From assembly GCA_049671305.1 (NCBI GenBank), contig JBATUR010000003.1, forward strand, positions 1-33,094: a DNA stretch of 33,094 nt, given 5' to 3'. Source of the DNA: CADCTM01 sp049671305. Its GTDB lineage: Bacteria; Cyanobacteriota; Cyanobacteriia; Cyanobacteriales; Coleofasciculaceae. The notes under the pieces were generated by a model. It saw only the letters and a list, made by a program, of their open reading frames with translations. It had not been told where the DNA came from and did no database searches. The position numbers were made by a program, and so were the translations under genes. Positions 1 through 7,648 of this stretch are shown piece by piece; within the stretch, counting starts at the first letter, position 1; each line of letters begins with the position of its first letter.

Positions 1-1
1 A

Positions 2-180
2 TTTTTTCAAAAGCATGAGTTATCACTCGTAGAGACGTTCCGCCGGAACGTCTGTACAATATGTGGGAAAGTTGGAACTATTTTGTCAAAAGCATTAGTT
101 ATCAATCGTAGAGACGTTCCGCCGGAACGTCTGTACAATATGTGGGAAACTTGAAACTATTTGGTCAGAAGCATTATTTC
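2..180. repeat. 79-bp tandem repeat with internal palindromes
   Basis: Two near-identical units with a 79-bp period start at about positions 2 and 81, and a truncated third copy starts at about 160. Each unit carries the perfect inverted repeat AGACGTTCC-GCC-GGAACGTCT (33-53 and 112-132). The stem extends to 13 bp with one mismatch. The palindrome resembles dispersed REP/MITE-like repeats common in cyanobacterial intergenic DNA. It lies just 3' of the minus-strand hybrid kinase gene, so it could also act at the mRNA end, but neither copy is followed by a T-run. Confidence 0.85.
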
Positions 181-183
181 AAA

Positions 184-3100
184 TTAAACTGAAGCTACTA
201 AACTAGGGTCAATTAATGGTTCTAATAAGTCCAATAACTCCTGAAAATGGAAATTTTTGGCTAGATTAACTAAGGCAGTAGCAAGTAATTCATTTTGAGC
301 GCGAATGTCTTCAATTATAGTTAACATTGTATCCAAATCTCCCTCAAGTGTTGCCTGATGCAGATTGGTGGCTAACTCAGGCGATAATTCAGCTAAATCA
401 GCAACGTTGACAGTTGTTACCTCAGTTAATGTGTTACTCGTTGCCTCATCTAATTCTTCGTAAACAAAACGCGCCCCAAGGTGTTGACTAATCGCTTCAA
501 AAAGATCTAGATCATGGAATGGTTTATGGATAAAATCATCAAAAACATCATCTTTAATTATTACTTTGCTTAAATTTGCAGTACTGGCACTTAAGGCGAT
601 AATAAAGGTGGCTTGACCAAGAGTAGTCGATTTAATTTGTTTAGCAGCTTCATAGCCATTGAGTACAGGCATCCGCAAATCCATTAAGATTAAGTGTGGC
701 TCAAAACGTTGCCAAATTTTTACTGCTTCTTGACCATTACTTGCTTGTTCAAGTTCAAAACCCAAGGGAGAAAGTAGTTGTAAAAGTAATTGACGATTGT
801 CTGATTTATCATCGACAATTAAGATGCGGTAGCGTGGTTGGTTGGGTTCGAGGGCAAGCACTCGACGGGTATTTTTTTGAGTTGGAATGAAGCTGGTTTT
901 TACGACAGTTACATCAATATCAAAGCTAAAAGTACTGCCCCTACCGACAACTGAATTTACAGCGATTTCTCCTTGCATTAGTTGTATAAAAGCCCGACTA
1001 ATTGGCAAACCTAAACCCGTTCCTTCCTGCGATTTCCCTGTTCCCGATTGCATAAATGATTCAAAAATACTATCTAATTCTTCTGGGGCAATGCCTGCAC
1101 CTGTGTCGGAGACGGCAAACTGGATTTGGCAATGAGGCGGTGATAATTGAATATCAGATTTTTGGATAGTTAAAGATACGCCGCCTGTTTCGGTAAATTT
1201 AAAAGCATTAGAAAGCAGGTTAATTAAGACTTGACGCAGTTTAACTTGATCGGTTCGTACATACTGAGGAAGCTCATCATCTCGCTCAATAGTTAATTGC
1301 AATTGCTTTGCCTGGGCTTTCATACGAAATATTTGTTCTACATCAGAGATTAACTTGTAAAGGTCAAAATCTTGCTCGTTGAGGGTAGTGCGATTGGCTT
1401 CAATTTTTGCTATATCTAGTACATCGTTAATTAAGGCTAGTAGGTGTGTGCCGCTACGATTAATAATTCCTACTTGTTCTTGATGTTCGGGTGGTAAAGT
1501 GGGGCTTTTTTCCAGCAGTCTAGCAAAGCCAAGAATAGCATTGAGGGGAGTACGCAATTCATGGCTCATATTAGCAACAAATATGCTTTTTGCTAAGTTA
1601 GCAGCTTCGGCGGCTTCTTTGGCTTCTTGTAGGTTTAATTCTGCAAGTTTGCGATCGCTAATATCCCGCAAAGCGATCAGCATAGCTGGTTTCCCCAACC
1701 ATTGAATTGGAGTGGATCTCATCTCTGCAATGCGAATTTCTCTATTAAATTGAATCAAATTTATTTCGCTAGTTTCTTGTAATGGTATCCCCCAGTGATA
1801 GTTCATTAAGTCTTCTTGACTTGCGTTGAATATCTGCTCGGTTGCTGGGTTGGTAAATTGTATTTTACCATTGAGATCGACAATCATGATGCCATCTAAA
1901 ATATTGGTAATGATAATATTAAGGCGTGCTTCGCTCTCTTTTAAAGCTTGTTCTGCAAGTTGACGCTCGGCAATTTGCTGGTGTAATTGTTTGTTGTTAT
2001 GAATTAATGCTGCTGTCTTTTGAGCAACTTCGGTTTCTAAAGAGTGGTTATATTCTGCTAAGATTTTTTGAGCTTGTTGACGTTCGGTAATATCAAAAAA
2101 AGCTGCGATAGCTCCCATAATTTCCCCTGTTTCATCAAACAAAGGCGCACTATAAACCTCTGCGGGGACTCGGCGATTTGGTAAACGAATTTCCAGATCA
2201 TCCACCCGCCCTTTTTCCCCCTGCAAAGAGCGAATTACAGGCAAATTTTCAGGCGGATATAACTGCTCAGTTCCTGCAAGATAAACTTGATAAGCTTGTG
2301 CTAATTGCTCGGTTTGAGCTTCAGGTATCGTTTCTAGTCCCAGTAATTGCTTGCCACTTTGATTAATGTAGATGGTTTGTCCTGTCGTATCATGAACTGT
2401 CACCCCGACAGGTATGGTTTCGAGGATTTGCTTGAGCTTACTTTCACTTTCACTTATGGCTTGATTTGAGGCTTGCAGTTCGGCAAAATATTGTTGTAGT
2501 TGTGCTGCCATCAAATTAAAAGACTGACCAAGTTGCCCTACTTCATCAGAGCGATTAATTTCTACTGTTTTCTGCCATTCCCCTTTAGCAATATCTTTTG
2601 CCGCATTATTTAAAAGCAAAATCGGTTTAGTAATCCAACGGGCGCTAAGAATGCCAATCAAAATAGATACTAAAAAAGCCGCAATACAAAACAAGATTGT
2701 TGTACGAGTATTGGCATTAATTTGTGCCATGAAATCTGATTCGGGAACAACAACCACAGCCAACCAATCCAAGCCATATTGATCTTGGTAAGGAGTTACC
2801 CGCACAAACTGCCGCTTGTTGTTAGTGATTAAACTGAGTTGTTGAGTTGCTTGCAGGGTTTGGAAGTTACCAAATTTTTGAGTAAGTTGCCGTGCAATAT
2901 CTCGTGTTTTGGTATCCTTGCTATTTACTGCTAATAATTGCTTTGCTTCCCCTTTAGCTGACTTAACTAAGAGCGGTTCTAGCGTAGATGTGGCAACCAA
3001 ATTGCCAGAACGATCTATGATAAAAGCCTGTCCAGATGGTGAAAATTTTAGCTTTTCCAGATAGGTACTGACTACTGAAAGCGGAACATCACCGATAAAA

Positions 3101-3804
3101 GCTCCCTGCCATTTTCCGGCAGCATCATAGATAGGAGTAAGAGCGTAAATTCCTAACGCGGGAATAACTTTGTAAACAGAAATTGATGACCAAGTTTGTT
3201 GCTTGGCAGCTTTGGCAGCACGATACCAGGGAGTTGTGCGGTTATCGATAGGGAAGCTATAGAAAAGTTTGCCAGGATTGCCAAGGGAGTCTACTAAGTA
3301 GTAGTTTCGTTTACCTGGTTCAGTATTTTTGAGCACGTTCATGTAGAGATCACCAATTGAGACATTATCCCCAGTCAGTTTTGTAACTTGTTTAACCACT
3401 TCCTCACTCAAAAAGCGTCCGTAGCCAATTTCTTCTCCTGCTTCGTTGCCAAAAAAGACAGATTGGATTTGGGGGTTAAGGGTTATTTGTTGCCAAGTCT
3501 GCTGTCGTAGTTGCTCAAAGTTGTTGATGTTGAGCATTCCTTGCTTGACTGCCAGATGGTTTCTGGCTACAACATTTTGTGGGGCTTCTAGGTAGGTGCT
3601 GAGGCGATCGCTAACTCGTTCTCCCACCTGTGCCATTAGCTGCTGCGCCAAATCTTCGACAGCTTCCTGTCCACTTTGATAAGAAAGATAGCCCACCAAC
3701 CCGACTGTACCCACGATTTGCAGGACAAAAGGCACAATTAGCACAGTTTGCAAGCGAGTTTTGCCAGCAATGGCAACTAAGCGGTTGAGAAAAGGAATTG
3801 ACAT
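184..3804 (-). CDS. Hybrid sensor histidine kinase (periplasmic sensor, HAMP, two PAS, HisKA, HATPase, receiver)
   Basis: This is a 1206-aa membrane hybrid kinase. Transmembrane helix 1 lies at about residues 20-42 and helix 2 at about 368-390. Between them is a ~320-residue extracytoplasmic region of dCache/Cache type. A HAMP linker follows at about 388-440, then PAS domains at about 455-575 and 620-720. The HisKA H-box SHELRTPLN places the phospho-accepting His at 748. The N-box is LINLLSNAFKF (about 860-870), and the ATP lid motifs DTGAG (900-904) and GTGLGLPIS follow. The receiver domain (about 992-1110) has acidic residues D998/D999, phospho-acceptor D1042 and K1094. A ~95-residue helical tail with no recognised catalytic motif ends the protein. 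The start is ATG with no strong Shine-Dalgarno. Its upstream partner ends only 45 bp before the start, which suggests one operon. The ligand is unknown. The domain order is clear; which phosphorelay it serves is not. Confidence 0.93.
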   Translation of the reverse strand: MSIPFLNRLVAIAGKTRLQTVLIVPFVLQIVGTVGLVGYLSYQSGQEAVEDLAQQLMAQVGERVSDRLSTYLEAPQNVVARNHLAVKQGMLNINNFEQLRQQTWQQITLNPQIQSVFFGNEAGEEIGYGRFLSEEVVKQVTKLTGDNVSIGDLYMNVLKNTEPGKRNYYLVDSLGNPGKLFYSFPIDNRTTPWYRAAKAAKQQTWSSISVYKVIPALGIYALTPIYDAAGKWQGAFIGDVPLSVVSTYLEKLKFSPSGQAFIIDRSGNLVATSTLEPLLVKSAKGEAKQLLAVNSKDTKTRDIARQLTQKFGNFQTLQATQQLSLITNNKRQFVRVTPYQDQYGLDWLAVVVVPESDFMAQINANTRTTILFCIAAFLVSILIGILSARWITKPILLLNNAAKDIAKGEWQKTVEINRSDEVGQLGQSFNLMAAQLQQYFAELQASNQAISESESKLKQILETIPVGVTVHDTTGQTIYINQSGKQLLGLETIPEAQTEQLAQAYQVYLAGTEQLYPPENLPVIRSLQGEKGRVDDLEIRLPNRRVPAEVYSAPLFDETGEIMGAIAAFFDITERQQAQKILAEYNHSLETEVAQKTAALIHNNKQLHQQIAERQLAEQALKESEARLNIIITNILDGIMIVDLNGKIQFTNPATEQIFNASQEDLMNYHWGIPLQETSEINLIQFNREIRIAEMRSTPIQWLGKPAMLIALRDISDRKLAELNLQEAKEAAEAANLAKSIFVANMSHELRTPLNAILGFARLLEKSPTLPPEHQEQVGIINRSGTHLLALINDVLDIAKIEANRTTLNEQDFDLYKLISDVEQIFRMKAQAKQLQLTIERDDELPQYVRTDQVKLRQVLINLLSNAFKFTETGGVSLTIQKSDIQLSPPHCQIQFAVSDTGAGIAPEELDSIFESFMQSGTGKSQEGTGLGLPISRAFIQLMQGEIAVNSVVGRGSTFSFDIDVTVVKTSFIPTQKNTRRVLALEPNQPRYRILIVDDKSDNRQLLLQLLSPLGFELEQASNGQEAVKIWQRFEPHLILMDLRMPVLNGYEAAKQIKSTTLGQATFIIALSASTANLSKVIIKDDVFDDFIHKPFHDLDLFEAISQHLGARFVYEELDEATSNTLTEVTTVNVADLAELSPELATNLHQATLEGDLDTMLTIIEDIRAQNELLATALVNLAKNFHFQELLDLLEPLIDPSLVASV

Positions 3805-3849
3805 GGCAAAAAGGATTGTGGTGAGGATGCGATTTGCTTGATGATCAAG

Positions 3850-5166
3850 CTAAGATAACTTTCTAAATGGAGCAATATGGGAACTTCTCAACTCATTAGC
3901 TGCTTGATCGGGAATCTCCATAATCAACTCTGTTCCTTGCCCAAGAGCAGAAACACAATTAATCTTACCTTTGTGTTTTTCCCTGACAATTTGATGGCTG
4001 ATAGATAACCCTAATCCTGTGCCACTACCTATAGGCTTTGTCGTAAAAAATGGGTCAAATATCTTAGGCAATACCTCTGGGCTAATTCCGCTGCCATTAT
4101 CAGCAATTGTAATCACGGTGGCAAAATTATCACTATTTTGTTGCTGCTTAAATTCGGTGCGAATAGTAATCGTTGGTGTTTTTTCTAAATTTTGTTGTAA
4201 AGCCTCAATTGCATTAGAAATCAGATGCAGAAATACCTGATTTAATTGACTTGGATAGCAGGTAAGTTGTGGTAGTTGTCCGTACTCTTTAATTACTGTA
4301 ATATCGCCTCTATTGCCCTCAGCTTTTAAACGATACTCCAAGAGCAGTAATGTATTCTCAATGCCTTCGTGAATATCTACAGCTTTTAGTTCAGCTTCAT
4401 CTAAATGAGCAAACAGTCTTAAAGATTGCACAATTTTCTGGATACGTTTTGCACCAGCTTGCATTGAGTTGCTCAAATTTAACCAGTCTTCTATTAAAAA
4501 ATCTAAATCAATATCTGCCGATAACTGTTGGATTTTTGGAGTAGGCTGCGGGTAAGTTTGCTGATATAGTTCAATCAGGCGCATTAAGTCTTGGAAGTAG
4601 CTACGACCGTAATCAATATTTCCCGAAATAAAGTTGATGGGATTATTGATTTCGTGGGCAATTCCTGCTATCATTCTTCCTAGACTCAACATTTTTTCAG
4701 TTTGGATCAGTTGAGCTTGAGTAAGTTGCAAATCTTTTAAGGTTAATTTTAGCTGGTTGGCTTTTTCTTGCAGTTGCTTTTCTTGGTTTTTGATTCGCAA
4801 TTGATTATCAATTCGAGCAATAACTTCTTCTGCTAAAAATGGTTTAGTAATATAATCTACTCCGCCGACAGCAAAGGCTTTAGCTTTATTAAGTCCTTCA
4901 CTTAGAGAACTAATAAAAATAACAGGAATATCTTGAGTTATTGGATTAGCTTTTAAAGCCTGACAGACTTGGTAGCCATCCATCTCTGGCATGAGAATAT
5001 CTAATAAAATTAAATCTGGGGGACTCGCTAAAGCCGACTTGACAGCGAGGGCGCCATTGGGTATAGTTCTTACTTTATATGGTTGTTGTGACAATATCTC
5101 TGCTAATAGTTCCAAGTTAGCAGGAATGTCATCAACAGCTAAGATATTGGCTTTGTGATGTATCAT
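3850..5166 (-). CDS. Response regulator receiver-histidine kinase fusion
   Basis: This 438-aa soluble protein has an N-terminal receiver and a C-terminal kinase. The receiver (about 6-122) has D12/D13, phospho-acceptor D56 in LILLDILMP, and K108. A coiled-coil linker covers about 125-165. The kinase H-box is GIAHEINNPINF with His171, the N-box is LISNAIEAL around N318, and DNGSG (356-360) and GTGLGLSIS (about 383-391) complete the ATP site. No membrane segment is visible, so it should act in the cytoplasm. In cyanobacteria such receiver-HK proteins often act as intermediate elements in multistep phosphorelays. It is the first gene of a pair with the downstream hybrid kinase (45-bp gap), and a direct relay between the two is an inference. 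The ATG start is the only sensible one. Confidence 0.92.
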   Translation of the reverse strand: MIHHKANILAVDDIPANLELLAEILSQQPYKVRTIPNGALAVKSALASPPDLILLDILMPEMDGYQVCQALKANPITQDIPVIFISSLSEGLNKAKAFAVGGVDYITKPFLAEEVIARIDNQLRIKNQEKQLQEKANQLKLTLKDLQLTQAQLIQTEKMLSLGRMIAGIAHEINNPINFISGNIDYGRSYFQDLMRLIELYQQTYPQPTPKIQQLSADIDLDFLIEDWLNLSNSMQAGAKRIQKIVQSLRLFAHLDEAELKAVDIHEGIENTLLLLEYRLKAEGNRGDITVIKEYGQLPQLTCYPSQLNQVFLHLISNAIEALQQNLEKTPTITIRTEFKQQQNSDNFATVITIADNGSGISPEVLPKIFDPFFTTKPIGSGTGLGLSISHQIVREKHKGKINCVSALGQGTELIMEIPDQAANELRSSHIAPFRKLS

Positions 5167-5349
5167 TATCTTCTGGCTTATTCTACTCTTTAAGATAATG
5201 GAAAATATAAGTTTGGGAGCTTAAAATAATATTTGTTTAGTATCTTGAAGGTAAGATACCATGTATTCCGGCTCGACTATTGAGACTAATGTATTAGCTG
5301 CAGGCAGGCTGAATATAAATATGAATTATTAATAATCGATGAGTCCAGC

Positions 5350-5545
5350 AGCCCCCAAACCCTCAATTCTGCGGGGCTTTCATACCGATATTCAGCAACG
5401 CCAAACCAGATGCGTTACTGATTGAAAGTATGAAAAGTCCAACTATATCCCCGACTTCTTCGTTGAAATCATGATGCTATGGATAAATTTAGATTTTAGA
5501 AGTCGGGGATATGCTGCCAATCATACCTAGATTCAGCAACGCCAA
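5350..5545. repeat. Stacked inverted repeats flanked by a 24-bp direct repeat
   Basis: The 472-bp gap between the divergent kinase operon and the FtsE-like gene contains no supported ORF. It contains AGCCCC/GGGGCT (5350-5355/5373-5378), TTTCATAC/GTATGAAA (5378-5385/5428-5435) and the perfect 15-bp pair ATATCCCCGACTTCT/AGAAGTCGGGGATAT (5445-5459/5498-5512). A near-identical 24-bp sequence ending in TTCAGCAACGCCAA sits at both 5381-5404 and 5522-5545. The last inverted repeat belongs to the CCCCGACTTCTT family seen elsewhere in the window. The promoters of both flanking genes must lie in or around this region, but I cannot identify a -10/-35 pair. Confidence 0.75.
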
Positions 5546-5638
5546 TGATTAGCTAACTACCAAAAAAGTTTTGTGGTGATTTTGGCAGTGAAGTCGGGAA
5601 TTGATTTATACTATGCCGTTACTATTAATCGCTTTTCT

Positions 5639-6373
5639 ATGACCACAGTTTTAGGTCGTCCCAGTACTAACAAAAAACAAGAAGATACTGTCACTACCGA
5701 GGCTGAGAAGTCTGTGATGGTTAAGTTACAAGAGGTAACTAAAACCTATGCAAATGGCAGTCGCGGCTTGTATGGTGTCAATTTGGAGGTAAAACGGGGC
5801 GATTTTTTATTGATTACAGGACCGAGTGGCGCTGGCAAGTCCACGTTGCTAAAACTATTATATGGTGCAGAGCGTGCCAGTTCAGGCTTGGTGATGGTTG
5901 CTCAATATGATGTGGGAAAACTCAGAGGCGATCGCTTATCATTATTACGTCGGCGCATTGGCATCGTTTTTCAAGACTACAAACTAATTCCTTCACGCAC
6001 CGTTACCGAAAATATCGCTTTTGTACTCTGGGCGCAAGGTTTTACTCGTAAAGAAATTGCGCGACGCTTGCCACCAACTTTAAAGTTAGTTGGTTTACAA
6101 CACAAAGCTGATTGTTTTCCAGAGCAACTCTCAGGAGGAGAGCAACAACGAGTCAGTTTAGCACGTGCCATTATCACTACACCACCTGTAATCCTGGCTG
6201 ATGAGCCCACAGGTAATCTTGATCCAGATAATTCCTTGCAAGTTTTAAAAATTCTCAAAAAATTAAATGCGATCGGTGCAACTGTCATTGTCACAACTCA
6301 TGATGAGCAACTAGTGCAAATGTCGCATCTGCCGATTGTACAACTACGAGAGGGGCGTTTGTCTCAAATTTAA
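5639..6373 (+). CDS. ftsE: FtsE-like ABC transporter ATP-binding protein
   Basis: This is an ABC-type ATPase of the FtsE/LolD class. FtsE pairs with the membrane protein FtsX to control peptidoglycan hydrolysis during division. From the first possible GTG at 5573 (266 aa), Walker A GPSGAGKST is at residues 83-91, the Q-loop FQDYKL is around 133-138, signature LSGGEQQR at 186-193, Walker B VILADEP at 206-212 and the switch His at 243. The stretch FQDYKLIPSRTVTENIAF is strongly FtsE-like. The start is uncertain: GTG 5573, ATG 5639 (used here, 244 aa) and ATG 5717 (218 aa, closest to the family length, weak GAGG upstream) are all possible. No ftsX is adjacent, and a strong terminator follows, so it appears monocistronic. 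A related LolD-type ATPase is the alternative. Confidence 0.82.
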   Translation: MTTVLGRPSTNKKQEDTVTTEAEKSVMVKLQEVTKTYANGSRGLYGVNLEVKRGDFLLITGPSGAGKSTLLKLLYGAERASSGLVMVAQYDVGKLRGDRLSLLRRRIGIVFQDYKLIPSRTVTENIAFVLWAQGFTRKEIARRLPPTLKLVGLQHKADCFPEQLSGGEQQRVSLARAIITTPPVILADEPTGNLDPDNSLQVLKILKKLNAIGATVIVTTHDEQLVQMSHLPIVQLREGRLSQI

Positions 6374-6422
6374 GCCAGAAAAAATTTTTCTGTAGAGATT
6401 AATCTTTACTTATCCTGACCTA

Positions 6423-6451
6423 AAAAAACCGCCTGTTGTGGGCGGTTTTTT
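6423..6451 (+). terminator. Rho-independent terminator after the FtsE-like gene
   Basis: An 11-bp perfect stem, AAAAAACCGCC (6423-6433) and GGCGGTTTTTT (6441-6451), encloses a 7-nt loop and ends in a T-run. It lies 50 bp past the stop codon. It should isolate the ATPase transcript from the rhodanese gene downstream. The A-run/T-run symmetry would allow termination from either side. Confidence 0.92.
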
Positions 6452-6628
6452 GTTGTTTATAAGACTTCCTTCATACAAGCTTCAAAAATAATACCTCTTC
6501 TTTTAAGCCTGCAAGAAGACTTGCTCAAAGCACTAGTCTTTAGGTTGGTGTATTCCGTAGGATGTGGACATCAAGAGGTTGCAACTAACACCGAACCCAA
6601 CTCACCGAAAAAGCTAAGGATGTTAACC

Positions 6629-7303
6629 ATGTTGATGCACTCACAAAAAAATCAGTCAAAATCAAGTGCTTGGGGACAATCCTTAACTAAAATATCAGAA
6701 TTACCAGTTGTGGGAAACCGAGTCACACAGTTGCGAGTTAATCAAATGAGCGTACAACAACTCAAGCAACTAATCGACGAAAAACCGTCTAATATTTTAC
6801 TAATTGATGTTCGTTACAAAAGTGAATATGAAATCGCTAGCCTTCCAGGTGCGGTTTTAATCCCCATGCCAGAAATCAAGAGTGGCAAAGGCATCGCTAA
6901 AGTCAAGCAACTACTCAAAGAAAAGCGTCAAGCTTCTACAGAAGAGCCAATTGTGGTTGTTTTGTGCAAAGCTGGTGTGCGATCGGCAAAAGCTGTGGTA
7001 CAACTTCAAGAAGCTGGAATTACTAGCTTTAATATCACCGGTGGTATTCACGCTTGGAGTCAAGAAATCGATTCATCTGTTCCTCAATATTCGATTAAAA
7101 ACGTCACAGAATTTGATGATTTCTTTGCAAAAAAACGCTCAACAAAGCAACGCTGGTTAACTAGTGGTGGTTTAGCAGTTGCTTCTTTTGCAGCAGCGGC
7201 TGTCTTTACAACGCCTCATGTTTCCGATTTTAATGGAGAACCGATTCAAGCGAGTGCCACTTTAAATCACGTTTCTGGCTTAGTACAACTTTCCGTAAAA
7301 TAA
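6629..7303 (+). CDS. Rhodanese-domain protein with possible C-terminal membrane anchor
   Basis: This is a single-domain rhodanese, a sulfurtransferase or persulfide carrier fold. The domain runs from about LRVNQMSVQQL through GGIHAWSQEI. The active-site loop is CKAGVRSA, with the catalytic Cys at residue 113 from this start. CH2-type motifs are visible: LLIDVR, and the E/P region YEIASLPGA. A hydrophobic stretch near the C-terminus (LTSGGLAVASFAAAAVFT) may anchor it in a membrane. The reading frame stays open back to TTG 6521, but AAGGA at 6616-6620 lies 8 nt before ATG 6629. That makes 6629 the best start (224 aa), with ATG 6620 and 6635 as alternatives. It ends 24 bp inside a convergent small gene. 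The physiological sulfur acceptor is unknown. Confidence 0.85.
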   Translation: MLMHSQKNQSKSSAWGQSLTKISELPVVGNRVTQLRVNQMSVQQLKQLIDEKPSNILLIDVRYKSEYEIASLPGAVLIPMPEIKSGKGIAKVKQLLKEKRQASTEEPIVVVLCKAGVRSAKAVVQLQEAGITSFNITGGIHAWSQEIDSSVPQYSIKNVTEFDDFFAKKRSTKQRWLTSGGLAVASFAAAAVFTTPHVSDFNGEPIQASATLNHVSGLVQLSVK

Positions 7304-7507
7304 GGCTTTGAGGCGGCTTAATAAGGACTTAATGCCAGTCCATCTTTGCTTATAAATATCAACAAAAGAATAGTCCCGCCAAGTCTCATCGTAGTCGTAA
7401 AAGTCCAGCTTTACCAAGGCATCTGTTTCTGATGATGCTTCTACCACAAGTTTTCTTACTAAGTGTTGCTGCCGATTGTTGACGAAGACGCCTACCCAGG
7501 TAGCCAT
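7280..7507 (-). CDS. Small hypothetical protein (75 aa)
   Basis: I do not recognise this family. The 75-residue protein begins MATWVGVFVNNRQQHLVRKL and contains an acidic, aromatic central segment (residues about 37-50, rich in D, Y and W) and a basic C-terminus. There is no signal peptide or transmembrane helix. The ATG is preceded by AAAAGG two nt away, with AGAAGGA further upstream, which supports translation. Its 3' end overlaps the convergent rhodanese gene by 24 bp, and its stop TAA is at 7280-7282. Composition and the purine-rich leader make it look like a real gene, with function unknown. Confidence 0.6.
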   Translation of the reverse strand: MATWVGVFVNNRQQHLVRKLVVEASSETDALVKLDFYDYDETWRDYSFVDIYKQRWTGIKSLLSRLKALFYGKLY

Positions 7508-7572
7508 AGCCTTTTAGTTAAGTCCTTCTAAAAATTTATCATAGCGAAACTAAGCCCAGTCAAGCGAAGTGG

Positions 7573-7605
7573 AGATCCCGGACTTCTCCAAGAAGTCGGG
7601 GATCT
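7573..7605. repeat. CCCCGACTTCTT-family hairpin
   Basis: AGATCCCGGACTTCT (7573-7587) faces AGAAGTCGGGGATCT (7591-7605) across a 3-nt loop: 15 bp with one mismatch. It lies downstream of the minus-strand kinase gene, which stops at 7649, and upstream of the 75-aa gene. It is one of four related hairpins in the window (also 5445-5512, 13697-13729 and 20161-20194). A role in transcript 3'-end formation is possible but unproven. Confidence 0.8.
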
Positions 7606-7648
7606 GAGGTGTTGAGAAATCTCTGCCTGTAAAGTTGGTGACTGAGGA

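Noticed and set aside
5341..5400. Possible tRNA or small RNA in the GC-rich AGCCCC/GGGGCT stretch
   Set aside because: No cloverleaf arms, T-loop or CCA end could be drawn. Kept only as part of the inverted-repeat region.
5977..6294. 105-codon minus-strand frame opposite the FtsE-like gene
   Set aside because: Fully antisense to conserved ABC motifs and without family features.
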